In this document: positions 26,027-34,983 of the stretch, in pieces
Position numbering within the stretch: position 1 is the stretch's first letter
How the letters are laid out: each line of letters starts with the position of its first letter
NCBI GenBank assembly: GCA_012031265.1
Contig: JAAUTY010000002.1
Location: 124,001-188,000, forward strand
Direction of reading: 5' to 3'
DNA length: 64,000 nucleotides
From: Spirulinaceae cyanobacterium SM2_1_0
GTDB taxonomy: Bacteria > Cyanobacteriota > Cyanobacteriia > Cyanobacteriales > Spirulinaceae
Translations under genes and position numbers: made by a program
Notes under the pieces: model-generated
Databases searched by the model: none
What the model saw: only the letters and a program-made list of their open reading frames with translations
What the model was told of the DNA's origin: nothing

Positions 26027-27988
26027 CTACAAACGCTGCGTCACTTGCGTCAGCAAACGGTTTGAACGCTCAATGAAAGCATTCATACTATCTGCATCAA
26101 AGGTCTTCTGAGAAATCAGCGCCAGATCATAAATATGCTGGCAAAGCTGCTTCACCAACTCGCCCATACTCGATTCACCGGCACCACCGACGATGCTGCC
26201 TTGGTTGAGATTGATCAGGTTTTGAATCGTCGGATGCGCCGTATTCACCAGCAGCGTGTGCATGACTGGGAATTCCACATTCGTCTGCTGCAACAACGCC
26301 GTCATCTCCTGCAAGCGGCGCATTTCTTCCGGCAGAATAATCATCGCCGGTGGCGTATTCTGCTGGTCATCTGCTTTCAGCGACTCGGTACGGATCGTCA
26401 CCTTGTCATTGTCCAGCGCCTGCTCAAAGAGTTCCTTGACCACCTCATTGCGAGTTTTGTTGGTCTTCGGATCGACGATTTCAGCCGACTTATCCGACTC
26501 GATCAGCGTGTCATCGAGATCCGAGTCAACACGCGAGAACTTGACCTCCGAATACTCCCGCTCTAGGAAGGGAATGAAGTAATTGGTATCGATAAAGGTG
26601 TCCATAAACAGGACTTCAATGCCCTGCTTTTTGTACAGCTCCACATAGGTCGCTTGGGTCGCCGAGTCGGTGCAATAAAAGACGCGCTTCTCGTGCTTCG
26701 CCTGGTTACGGTCGAGGTAGTCCTGAAGCGTCGTATAGCCGTCATTGCTATCCGCTTGCGCGTCCTGCCAGGCATCGTCGCCTTCAGCTTGAACCTCAAC
26801 CTTGGGTTCTGCCGGATCGCTGGCTCCGTAGGTGGACTTGAAGACGATGATGTCTTCGACCTGCTTCTTGAACTTATCGTCCTTGAGCGAGCCAAACTTG
26901 ACAAACGTGCCGACATCTTGCCAGCAACGGATATATTCCGTCCGACTGTCACGGTAGATTTGCTTGAGCCGATCGGCGATCTTCTTGGCGATGTAGTCTG
27001 TAATGCGACGAACTGTGCGGTCATTGGTCAGCGCACTACGAGAGACATTCAGGGGAATGTCGGTGCTATCGATCACGCCTCGCAGTGGCCGCAAAAATTC
27101 GGGGATAATTTCATCGCAGCGATCGCTCACGAAAACCTGATTGCAGAACAGCTTGATCTGCCCTTTATTAACATCGACATCCGGCTTGATCGGCGGGAAG
27201 TAAAGGATACCGTTCAAAATGAAGGGATAGTCGGTATTGAGATGCACCCACAGCAGCGGATCTTCCTGGAACGGATACAGGTAGCGATAGAACTCCAGAT
27301 AATCCTCGTCTTTGAGATTCTGGGGCGATTCTTTCCAGATCGCCTGTTGCTTGTTGATCTGCTCTCCATCGAGCTTGATCGATACCGGCATGAAGTCGCA
27401 GTAGGTTTTCACCAACTGCTTGATGCGCTCCGCCTCGAGGTACTCTACCTCTTCGTCCATGAGCGTCAAGGTCACCGTTGTTCCCACCTGCGTGCGGGTC
27501 GAATCGGTCAGCTCAAACGCGGGCGAACCGTCGCAAGACCAATGCACGGCCTGGGCATCGGGCTGATAGGACAGGGTGTCGATCTCAACCCGCTTCGCCA
27601 CCATAAACGAGGAATAGAAACCGAGACCAAAGTGACCAATGATCGGTTGATCCGCATTGTCTTGGTACTTTTTGACAAATTCTTCGGCGCTAGAAAAGGC
27701 AACCTGGTTGATGTATTGCTTGATGTCCTCAGCGGTCATGCCGATGCCATTGTCAGAGACCGAGAGCGTCTTTTGTTCGGAGTCAATCTTCAGTTCGATT
27801 TCTGGCTCGGGTAGGTCACCGTTAATTTCGCCCGCCCGCGAGATCCATTTGAGTTTGGCGATCGCGTCAACGCTGTTAGAAATCAGCTCTCGGAGAAAAA
27901 TCTCGTGGTCTGTGTAGAGTGACTTTTTGATGATCGGGAAAATATTCTCGGTATGAATCGTGATATTTCCTTGTTCTAGTACCGTCAT
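26027..27988 (-). CDS. htpG: molecular chaperone HtpG (Hsp90)
   Basis: A 653-residue Hsp90. The N-terminal GHKL ATPase shows FLRELISNSVDAIAKL (Glu for hydrolysis, Asn for Mg), VSDNGIGMT and a lid region followed by IGHFGLGFYSSFMVA. The middle domain carries the phosphate-contacting arginine in PLNVSRSALTNDR; the C-terminal dimerisation domain ends with DADSMNAFIERSNRLLTQVTQRL. It is complete and cytosolic; in cyanobacteria it protects against heat and light stress and assists phycobilisome assembly. No heat-shock operator such as CIRCE was recognised upstream. Confidence 0.95.
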   Translation of the reverse strand: MTVLEQGNITIHTENIFPIIKKSLYTDHEIFLRELISNSVDAIAKLKWISRAGEINGDLPEPEIELKIDSEQKTLSVSDNGIGMTAEDIKQYINQVAFSSAEEFVKKYQDNADQPIIGHFGLGFYSSFMVAKRVEIDTLSYQPDAQAVHWSCDGSPAFELTDSTRTQVGTTVTLTLMDEEVEYLEAERIKQLVKTYCDFMPVSIKLDGEQINKQQAIWKESPQNLKDEDYLEFYRYLYPFQEDPLLWVHLNTDYPFILNGILYFPPIKPDVDVNKGQIKLFCNQVFVSDRCDEIIPEFLRPLRGVIDSTDIPLNVSRSALTNDRTVRRITDYIAKKIADRLKQIYRDSRTEYIRCWQDVGTFVKFGSLKDDKFKKQVEDIIVFKSTYGASDPAEPKVEVQAEGDDAWQDAQADSNDGYTTLQDYLDRNQAKHEKRVFYCTDSATQATYVELYKKQGIEVLFMDTFIDTNYFIPFLEREYSEVKFSRVDSDLDDTLIESDKSAEIVDPKTNKTRNEVVKELFEQALDNDKVTIRTESLKADDQQNTPPAMIILPEEMRRLQEMTALLQQTNVEFPVMHTLLVNTAHPTIQNLINLNQGSIVGGAGESSMGELVKQLCQHIYDLALISQKTFDADSMNAFIERSNRLLTQVTQRL

Positions 27989-28125
27989 AACTACGCCTCG
28001 CTCGCATACATAATTTGTTTACCGATTTTGACCGATCGCCTCGCTGCACGCCTGCGCGTCGGAGATACGGATTCCTCTACTGCTCACCAGGGTAAACCGT
28101 AACCGTCGCGTTGGCGATCGCGGCC

Positions 28126-28536
28126 TCACGCCGACCCATCGACCCACTGCGCGATCGCCCCCGGCAGATCGCAGCGCTGGCGGCTGGCGCGCTGGATGCA
28201 GACATGGCGGGTGCGGGCGCGGGCGAGCAGGCGATCACGATTGTCCTGAGCGAACAGGTGATACCGAACCGAAAACTCACTGGCGCGGAGCCGCTTCGGG
28301 GTGAGGATGATGAGTAGGCGATCGCCGCAAAACATCGGCGCGAGGAGATCAGCCGAACTGTGGACGACCGGCAGCACCAACTCGCTCTGTTGCAGCATCT
28401 GCCGCCAGTCGCATCCCAGAGCGAGCAAGGCTTCCTCGTAGGCCTCGTGACAAATCCGCAACACTTCGGCGAAATAAACCACACCGGCCGCGTCGGTATC
28501 GGCCAGCCGGAGCGTGTAGGGATATTCAAATGGCAT
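28126..28536 (-). CDS. 1,4-dihydroxy-2-naphthoyl-CoA hydrolase (hotdog thioesterase)
   Basis: A 136-residue hotdog-fold thioesterase, start ATG 28536 (MPFEYPYTLRLADTDAAGVV). The active-site region DTDAAGVVYFAEVLRICHEAYEEAL carries the conserved Asp, as in the 4-hydroxybenzoyl-CoA-thioesterase-like DHNA-CoA hydrolases. In cyanobacteria this enzyme releases DHNA for phylloquinone, the A1 electron acceptor of photosystem I, so it serves the same complex as psaA and psaB in this window. The C-terminal VDGSA is close to the normal end of the family. Confidence 0.85.
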   Translation of the reverse strand: MPFEYPYTLRLADTDAAGVVYFAEVLRICHEAYEEALLALGCDWRQMLQQSELVLPVVHSSADLLAPMFCGDRLLIILTPKRLRASEFSVRYHLFAQDNRDRLLARARTRHVCIQRASRQRCDLPGAIAQWVDGSA

Positions 28537-28621
28537 CAGCAACCCGCCCAGGAATTTCAGCAAGCAGAATTCAGAAGGCTCAACGGGGGTTACTCATTGA
28601 TGATCGTTATGGGCACAACCT

Positions 28622-28646
28622 CAGAGACGCGACCAGTCGCATCTCT
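28622..28646 (-). terminator. hairpin downstream of ilvC
   Basis: AGAGACGCGAC and GTCGCATCTCT form a stem of about eleven pairs with one mismatch around a two-base loop, 50 bases after the ilvC stop in the direction of its transcription. There is no T-run, so it may be an mRNA-stabilising 3' hairpin rather than an intrinsic terminator. Confidence 0.4.
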
Positions 28647-28694
28647 AGCTCCCAATTGACCATCAGATTTCATCCTGCGGATTCAGCAAGGCCG

Positions 28695-29690
28695 CTATAC
28701 CTTCTTCAGCCAGCTAAACATGGCGCGCAGGTCTTGACCGACAGCCTCGATCGGGTGCTCGGCTTCTTGGCGGCGCATGGCGGTGAAGCCCGGCTTACCA
28801 GCCTGATTTTCTAGCACGAACTCGCGGGCGAACTGACCGCTCTGGATTTCGCGCAACACTTTGCGCATCTCGGCGCGGGTCTCGTCGGTGACGATGCGGG
28901 GGCCGCGTGTGTAGTCGCCGTATTCCGCTGTGGTCGAGATGCTGTCGCGCATTTTCGCCAAGCCGCCTTCGACGACGAGATCGACGATCAGCTTCACCTC
29001 ATGCAGACATTCAAAATAAGCCAGCTCCGGTTGATAACCAGCAGCAACCAGGGTTTCAAACCCGGCTTTGATCAGCGCGCTCAGGCCGCCGCAAAGTACG
29101 GCTTGCTCGCCGAAGAGATCCGTTTCAGTCTCTTCGCGGAAGCTGGTTTCCAAAATCCCGGCGCGGGTGCCGCCGATGCCTTTGGCGTAGGACATGGCGC
29201 GATCGCGAGCCTCACCCGAAGCATCCTGTGACACAGCGAATAGGCAGGGCACGCCTTCCCCTTGTTCATAGGTGCGGCGCACGAGATGTCCCGGCCCTTT
29301 CGGCGCGACCATGATCACATCGACCTCGGGGGGCGGCATGATTTGACCGAAGTGAATGTTGAAGCCATGGGCAAAGGCGAGGACTTTGTTGGCGCTCAGA
29401 TGCGGCAGAATTTCGGCGGTGTAGACCGACTTCTGCACTTCATCGGGCAGCAGGATCATGATCAAATCAGCCGTCTGCGCGGCTTCGGCCACGGTCAGCA
29501 CCGACAACCCATCGGCCTCCGCCTTCGCCTGCGAGCGACTGCCCGGATACAAGCCGACCACGACCTTGACGCCGCTGTCGTGCAAGTTCAAGGCATGGGC
29601 ATGACCTTGGGAACCGTAACCGATGATCGCCACCGTCTTGTTCATGAGCAAGTCGAGATTGGCGTCTTCGTCGTAATACATCCGAGCCAT
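28695..29690 (-). CDS. ilvC: ketol-acid reductoisomerase
   Basis: A 331-residue class I enzyme that isomerises and reduces 2-acetolactate (and 2-aceto-2-hydroxybutyrate) with NADPH in branched-chain amino acid synthesis. The nucleotide fold is [19 protein letters not shown]; the catalytic core shows [44 protein letters not shown] (Mg-binding acidic residues) and the C-terminal SNTAEYG-like [16 protein letters not shown]. Length is normal. The gene is separate from other ilv/leu genes. Confidence 0.95.
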   Translation of the reverse strand: MARMYYDEDANLDLLMNKTVAIIGYGSQGHAHALNLHDSGVKVVVGLYPGSRSQAKAEADGLSVLTVAEAAQTADLIMILLPDEVQKSVYTAEILPHLSANKVLAFAHGFNIHFGQIMPPPEVDVIMVAPKGPGHLVRRTYEQGEGVPCLFAVSQDASGEARDRAMSYAKGIGGTRAGILETSFREETETDLFGEQAVLCGGLSALIKAGFETLVAAGYQPELAYFECLHEVKLIVDLVVEGGLAKMRDSISTTAEYGDYTRGPRIVTDETRAEMRKVLREIQSGQFAREFVLENQAGKPGFTAMRRQEAEHPIEAVGQDLRAMFSWLKKV

Positions 29691-29769
29691 GTCGCACTCT
29701 CCTCCCTATGGAAATAACACGCGCTTGCAAACTCAGAATTATAGCAAGCTACGGCTGACTTGGAACCAT

Positions 29770-29804
29770 AAAAATACCCGCTGCTGGACGTGACCAACAG
29801 CGGG
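29770..29804 (-). terminator. intrinsic terminator of the 74-residue gene
   Basis: Read leftwards, CCCGCTGTTGG and CCAGCAGCGGG pair over eleven positions (one G-U) around TCACGT, followed by TATTTTT. This is a standard intrinsic terminator 30 bases after the stop of the small gene at 29837-30061, separating it from ilvC. Confidence 0.75.
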
Positions 29805-29836
29805 AGCGATCGCAGATTGTGGCTGCGAGCAAAAAC

Positions 29837-30061
29837 TTAGTTGTGAACGTGTTGCTCTGTCCTCTGGCGGCGCTGCTCAAGCGCGCGGAGTTGCTGGAGG
29901 AGTACCTCAACCTCGGCTTGGAGGTGCAGGTATTTCAATTGTTGATCGGCTTGATACGACTGGGCGAGCTTCGCGAGTCGCTCGCGATCGCCGGTCGAAT
30001 TCAGCAATGTCTCGGTTTTCAAAGGCTGATTTTGAACAGAAACTAGATTTAATGCTGCCAT
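29837..30061 (-). CDS. 74-residue conserved cyanobacterial protein of unknown function
   Basis: ATG 30061 starts MAALNLVSVQNQPLKTETLL. The second half is a predicted coiled coil (LAQSYQADQQLKYLHLQAEVEVLLQQLRALEQ). The LAxxYxADQQxKYLHLQAE wording is one I associate with a small family widespread in cyanobacteria. It has its own terminator and about 190 bases of upstream spacer, so it is transcribed alone. No function is known. Confidence 0.7.
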   Translation of the reverse strand: MAALNLVSVQNQPLKTETLLNSTGDRERLAKLAQSYQADQQLKYLHLQAEVEVLLQQLRALEQRRQRTEQHVHN

Positions 30062-30248
30062 TACTTGCTCAACTGCCAGAACTGGCTCAACTCACACCAA
30101 TAAGGCATTGTACTCCGATCGTGTTTACAAGTCGTAACTTTATGTGGCGCTTTCGGGAGTGGACGACCTTGCTGAACCCGATTCGACTGGCTGGCTGATG
30201 TGCCAAACACCTGTAATGCCTAGCTTTTTAGCCGACCCCGCCGAGAGC

Positions 30249-31679
30249 TTACGCAACAGTTATTTTGTTCCCGAGCGGCAAAAAGATCGTCAGCACTTCA
30301 CCACGACAGGCGTGCTGACGTACCGTTAGCTTGCCCCCCATGGCTTGAAAGAGATTCTTGGTGACATTGAGATTGAGACTAAGGCTGCCGGTTTCGGGTT
30401 GGAACATCAGTAATTGCCCCAGGGCCTGCGAGCTACTAAAGGCGGCTTCCTCCGAGCGCAATTGGAGTTTGAGTTGATGACCTGCGGTCGCCACCTGCAC
30501 CTGGATCTGGCCGCCGAGCGGCAGGTTACGGGTCAGGCTTTCCATCAAGCCCATGAGCACCTTGTCGAGCATGATCGGATTGCTCACCACCGTTGGCAAT
30601 TGATCCGGCATCAACACGTCTAGGGTGACGTTGCGACGTTGCGCTTGTTTTTGCCACTGAGGGACGCATTGCTGGATCAGTTGCTGGAGGGCGATCGGGG
30701 CGAGGGGCACATCTTCCGAAGCGGGCGATCGCGTTTCCAACTCCACCGCCCGGAAGATCAGTTCCATGCGGTTGATTTGCTCGGTGCATTCTTGGTCGAT
30801 CGTCTCTAGGCGTTCGACCGCCTCCTTGGTCAGATTGCCACGCTTCTTCAACAGCAGGCGCGTCAACATCCGAATCGTCGTCAACGGCGTACGGATTTCG
30901 TGCGTCAAGGCCTGCAACAGTTCGAGTTCGCCACTGAGTTCGCCGTCGGTCTCGAGGGCCGCCGAAGCCTCGAGCAACCCTGAGCTGCCCTGACGTGGGC
31001 CTGACTCGGCACGCGGCACGCTCGCGGCGGGCAGGCAATTTAACAAATCATTGCCAAAGGCGGTGACGAGGCGGTAGTCAGGGATCACGGGCGGAAACTG
31101 GGCAACACAGACCTCCAGTGCCGGAAGCTGCTGCGGGCTGGCGAGTTGCACGCGCGATCGCAGCACCTGCCAAGCCTGCTGCACGACCTCAGGGGCGAAC
31201 TCAAAGTAGAATTTGCTATTGCCGTGATCATCTTCGCCAATGGCGATCAGCAAGGAAAACGGCGCGGTCAGCACCAAGCAAAACTGTTCGCTCGCCAGCG
31301 GGTCGATGGGAAACAGCGGATACTCTGTGATCGCCATCGGCGTCGGTGAGGCGGTCGCCGCTGGCAACCGCAAGGAGCGCCACATCAATTGGGTGAGAGC
31401 CTGAGGCGCAAAGGTGCCGACATGCAAGCGCGCCAGTAGCTCTGGCTGGCTGAGGATCGGGGTCGGTGCCGACAGGATCAGTCCAGCCTGCTGGTCACCG
31501 GCTGGTAGGCTGCGTGCCAATAAGCGTTCTAGGGACGCGATCGCCCCGCACCAGTGCCGCTGTGCACGCGCCAAAGCCGATTCTGGCGAGCGATCTGCTG
31601 CCATTGCAGGCTGCCCATCGCCAGCCTGACGACTCAAAACCTGGTTGATTGTTTGTGCCAGCCAATCGGCATCTCTCAT
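30249..31679 (-). CDS. HisKA sensor kinase-like protein with degenerate ATPase domain
   Basis: A 476-residue cytosolic protein. The first half (about 1-240) has a sensory-like region with LAMDRSPESAL-type loops and no recognised domain. HisKA follows with the phospho-acceptor His in LLQALTHEIRTPLTTIRMLT. The HATPase part keeps the fold outline (PIMLDKVLMGLMESLTRNLP in place of the N box; MGGKLTVRQHACRGEVLTIFLP at the end) but I cannot find a DxGxG or a clear GxGxG motif. It may therefore be a weak or non-ATP-binding kinase. No response regulator is adjacent. Complete in length. Confidence 0.75.
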   Translation of the reverse strand: MRDADWLAQTINQVLSRQAGDGQPAMAADRSPESALARAQRHWCGAIASLERLLARSLPAGDQQAGLILSAPTPILSQPELLARLHVGTFAPQALTQLMWRSLRLPAATASPTPMAITEYPLFPIDPLASEQFCLVLTAPFSLLIAIGEDDHGNSKFYFEFAPEVVQQAWQVLRSRVQLASPQQLPALEVCVAQFPPVIPDYRLVTAFGNDLLNCLPAASVPRAESGPRQGSSGLLEASAALETDGELSGELELLQALTHEIRTPLTTIRMLTRLLLKKRGNLTKEAVERLETIDQECTEQINRMELIFRAVELETRSPASEDVPLAPIALQQLIQQCVPQWQKQAQRRNVTLDVLMPDQLPTVVSNPIMLDKVLMGLMESLTRNLPLGGQIQVQVATAGHQLKLQLRSEEAAFSSSQALGQLLMFQPETGSLSLNLNVTKNLFQAMGGKLTVRQHACRGEVLTIFLPLGNKITVA

Positions 31680-31943
31680 GCCTTCCCCCGTACCGCGATC
31701 GCGCCCGGCCGCTTATGCCCAGATCCCGGTCAACCGGCCATCTGCACGTCACCCCAAGCTCTAATGCAACCCTACGATGGTATCGGCTGGCGGCATGATT
31801 CGCGAGAGTAGAACCGAACCGTGGCAGCGCGATCGCCGCCCGCTGATGGGGATCGGGTTGACAGACAAAACTCTCACCCCAACCCCTTGTATTTTGAAAC
31901 CAGGAACGGGAGAGGGGCTTTGAAGCTAAGAGTTGTACACTCT

Positions 31944-32080
31944 TCACCGTAATTCCAGGAGAGCTCCGCGATCATAGGCTTCTGTGGTCACCCAGATGAC
32001 GATCTGCGCTTCCAGACCCGCCAGATAAGTCAAGATTTGCTCTAAGTGTGTATGGTCAGTCCCGGCGAGCTGGCTCAAAC
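31944..32080 (-). pseudogene. fragment resembling a DUF4268/PD-(D/E)XK-type protein
   Basis: On the minus strand an open segment reads SQLAGTDHTHLEQILTYLAG and then LEAQIVIWVTTEAYDRG before a stop. This resembles the core wording NQLxxTDHxHLGQLLTYxAG...VIWIA of DUF4268-type nuclease-like proteins. Only about 45 codons remain, without start or continuation; a second frame just upstream looks like debris. The surrounding 31680-32404 spacer holds no intact gene. Assignment is by recalled motif only. Confidence 0.4.
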
Positions 32081-32404
32081 ACCGCCCGAAACTCCGCAAA
32101 AGGCCCGGTGCTCCAACGTGCCCAGATCATCAACCCTCGAAAGCCAATCATTTCGCATCGTGCTCGCCTTCTCCCTGGGGGATAGTGATTCGAGGAGTTG
32201 AAAATCGGTTGCTCGAAAAAGCGAACACTCAGGGATGGAGTTTTGATTTTGCGCCTCGACCCGGGCGAGAGCCAACTAAGATGGAGAGGGTACGATTGTT
32301 CTTAAGTATATCGGTTCTCACGATCCCCAATCCGCGCAGCCCATTTCTCAAAAGGGTTTCGCTATAATTTTGCCGCTAAGCTGCGACCGATCATCCTGTT
32401 CATC

Positions 32405-33730
32405 ATGCCCAAACTCCCCAAGCGCGTGTCCACTGCCCTGCTCAATGCCCTCGCCGCTGGGGTTGTACCGCGTGTCGGTTTGGAGCAGATTGCGGTCGGG
32501 CGCGAGGCCGAGTTGCAGGCTGTTAAACAGGATCTGGCCAATATTGCCGCTGGGGGAGCTGCCTTTCGCTTCGTGGTCGGGCGCTATGGCGCGGGCAAGA
32601 GCTTCATGCTGCAACTGATCCGCAACGCCGCGATGGAAGCCGGTTTCGTGGTCGCCGATGCCGATATTTCACCAGAACTTAGGCTGGCGGGCAGTCGGCA
32701 ACAGGCGGTGGCAACTTATCGCGAGTTGCTGAAAAATCTGGCGACGCGCACCTGTCCGCGTGGGGGGGCGATCGCCCTGATCTTGGAAAAATGGCTCAGC
32801 AGCATCCTCAACCAAGTCGCGCAAACTACCGACGGCCGTCCCGGCGACTCCGAATTTGACCAACAGGTGGAAGCCAGCATTCGCACCGTGGTCAGTAATC
32901 TCGAAGGGCTGGTGCATGGCTTCGACTTTGCTAACGTGATCGTTGCCTACTGGCGCGGCTATCGTGAAGATGACACCGCCAAGAAGGATGCCGTCCTGCG
33001 CTGGCTGCGCGGCGAATTTGCCAGCAAGGTCGAGGCGCGGGCGGCGCTGGATGTACGCGCAGTCGTCGATGACGACACCTGGTACGACTATTTGAAGTTG
33101 CTGGCGAAATTTGCGGCCGACATCGGCTATCGCGGTCTGATTGTCATTCTTGACGAGGTGGTACATCTCTACAAGGTCTCGCACAGCCGCTCGCGCCAGA
33201 GCAACTACGACCGTTTGCTGGCGATGTTCAACGACACGATCCAGGGCAAGGCCGATTCGCTGGGCTTTTTTATCGGCGGTACGCCGCAGTTCGTGGAAGA
33301 TGAGCGGCGCGGTCTCTATAGCGATCCGGCTTGGCGATCGCGACTGGAGCGTAGCCGCTTTTTGCAAAATGGCTTGCAGGACAATACGGCACCGACGATC
33401 GTGCTTGATCCGCTGAGTGCGGCGCAGATCACAGCGCTGTTGCAGCAGTTGGCGGCGATCCATCGTCAGCATTATGGCTATGCCGGGGGGGTGGGCGATC
33501 GCGAGATCCAGACCTTTCAACAAGCAGTCACCAGCCGTCTCGGCGCTGATTTACTCCTCACGCCGCGCGAGATTGTCCGCGATTTCATCAGCATTCTCAA
33601 TGTCTTGCAGCAAAACCCGCCGCTCCAGTTCGCTGATCTGCTGAATCGCATCGGCCTGCAATATTCAACCGCTGCCGCGACGGCTACCCAGGCTGACGAG
33701 AGCGACGAGTTTGCCGAGTTTACGCTTTAA
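32405..33730 (+). CDS. BREX-type ATP-binding protein (DUF2791, BrxC/BrxD-like), solitary
   Basis: A 441-residue P-loop ATPase. ATG 32405 starts MPKLPKRVSTALLNALAAGV. Walker A is GRYGAGKSFMLQ (about residues 59-66) and Walker B is IVILDEVVHLYK (Asp250-Glu251). HYGYAG, LLTPREIVRDFISILNVL and the acidic tail match the DUF2791 ATPase family. Relatives sit in BREX loci or in operons with TerB-domain proteins and an Lhr-like helicase, thought to be anti-phage. Here neither partner is present: upstream lies a 0.7-kb spacer with a nuclease-like fragment, and downstream a convergent TPR-like gene 21 bases away. Confidence 0.75.
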   Translation: MPKLPKRVSTALLNALAAGVVPRVGLEQIAVGREAELQAVKQDLANIAAGGAAFRFVVGRYGAGKSFMLQLIRNAAMEAGFVVADADISPELRLAGSRQQAVATYRELLKNLATRTCPRGGAIALILEKWLSSILNQVAQTTDGRPGDSEFDQQVEASIRTVVSNLEGLVHGFDFANVIVAYWRGYREDDTAKKDAVLRWLRGEFASKVEARAALDVRAVVDDDTWYDYLKLLAKFAADIGYRGLIVILDEVVHLYKVSHSRSRQSNYDRLLAMFNDTIQGKADSLGFFIGGTPQFVEDERRGLYSDPAWRSRLERSRFLQNGLQDNTAPTIVLDPLSAAQITALLQQLAAIHRQHYGYAGGVGDREIQTFQQAVTSRLGADLLLTPREIVRDFISILNVLQQNPPLQFADLLNRIGLQYSTAAATATQADESDEFAEFTL

Positions 33731-33751
33731 GCAACAATCACAAACGTCACT

Positions 33752-34855
33752 TTACTCGGGTAGCTGGGTGCGCGCCTGCACCTGGCGGCGATAGGCGACC
33801 CGTGCCGCGTGCAGTGCGGCCTCGCCCCAGCGTATGGCTAACCCGTCGAGCAGCTCGACAATCTGGCGACCAAAGACCGTTTGACCTTCGCGTTCGAGGG
33901 TGGTTTTGCCGGTGAGCAAGATTTCGATGACGCCGGGGCGATCGCCCAGCCCATCCCGCGCAAAAGCGATGAAGATACAGGCAAACAGGTAGCGCAGATA
34001 GTGAATATCGTCGCGACTGGCAAGCGCATTGCGGCGAGCACTTTCGGCAAGGGTGAGCACCTGGCGGTACTCTTTTTTCTGCAAGGCTTGCAGGGCACGT
34101 TGGAGGACGCGATCGCCTGCAATCGGCAGATCTCCCGTCTGCATCGTCTGGGCCAGCAGCGCCGAAAAGGGATCACCGGCCTCAGCCGCCGCCTGCTGGC
34201 TGAGCAAAGTGCGGCGCAGAGTCTCGATCTGGGCAACCAGATCAGCATCGTCACTCGCCGCCGCTGATGCTACTGCCGCTTGCAAGCTGGCTGTCAACTG
34301 CTCCGGCTCGCTAGTCAGCCAAGCCAGCTTGGCGCGATTGGCGTGCAGTTGCGCCTGCTGGCTGGCTCCAGCCTCGGCAGCCGACTCCAGCAAGGCATTG
34401 AGGTCACGTCCGAGGCGCGCCGTGATTTCCGCAAACCACACTTGCCAACGCTCAGGGTCACTGGGAGCAAACGCGGGAGCGCTTGGGGCAGCGAGTTGAG
34501 CGCGAATTTGGGCGGCTTGTTCTGGGTTGCCCGTCGCGGCAAAGTGCTGGGCGGCTTGTTCATAAATGGTGCGAGCGGCGTCGCTTTGGTCGGAGTGGCG
34601 TTCGAGGGCGATCGCCTGGGCATAGCGAGCTTGGGCGACGAGATCCCAGCGACCATCCTGTTCAGCCAACTCAGCGGCGCGGCCAAAAGCTTGCTCAGAC
34701 TGCTGCCAATCCTGCTCGGTTAGCCAGTAGAGTGCTTTTTGTAACTGGGCTGTGGCTTCGCGGGGGCGATCGCCCGCTGCCTGCGCTGCCGTAATCTGAG
34801 CGTCTAAATCTGCAAGCAGCCAAGCGGCCGCTGCCGAATCCTGGTTCTGACTCAT
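33752..34855 (-). CDS. TPR-like alpha-helical repeat protein of unknown function
   Basis: A 367-residue soluble protein. ATG 34855 (MSQNQDSAAAAWLLADL) is preferred to the longer frame to 34987, whose leader is not helical. The N-terminal half has helical hairpins typical of tetratricopeptide repeats (EATAQLQKALYWLTEQDWQQ, WDLVAQARYAQAIALERH, DAARTIYEQAAQHFAATGNP). The C-terminal half (EYRQVLTLAESARRNAL, DDIHYLRYLFACIFIAFARD) is a further helical bundle conserved enough to look functional. Probably a scaffold; partners unknown. It converges on the DUF2791 gene with no visible terminator between. Confidence 0.65.
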   Translation of the reverse strand: MSQNQDSAAAAWLLADLDAQITAAQAAGDRPREATAQLQKALYWLTEQDWQQSEQAFGRAAELAEQDGRWDLVAQARYAQAIALERHSDQSDAARTIYEQAAQHFAATGNPEQAAQIRAQLAAPSAPAFAPSDPERWQVWFAEITARLGRDLNALLESAAEAGASQQAQLHANRAKLAWLTSEPEQLTASLQAAVASAAASDDADLVAQIETLRRTLLSQQAAAEAGDPFSALLAQTMQTGDLPIAGDRVLQRALQALQKKEYRQVLTLAESARRNALASRDDIHYLRYLFACIFIAFARDGLGDRPGVIEILLTGKTTLEREGQTVFGRQIVELLDGLAIRWGEAALHAARVAYRRQVQARTQLPE

Positions 34856-34983
34856 GACTGACCTCCTGCCTTGCTTTCCCTCAAAATACCGCTCCGGCGG
34901 CCGGTCAGCCAGGGCAAATTTTGGCGCGTCGCCAGCGGGGTGGGGATACTGAATAAGGAGCGACAATCCCGGGCTGGTTACGG

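Noticed and set aside
32075-32275. 66-residue minus-strand ORF
   Set aside because: The frame is not continuous with the DUF4268-like fragment and has no start context; treated as debris.
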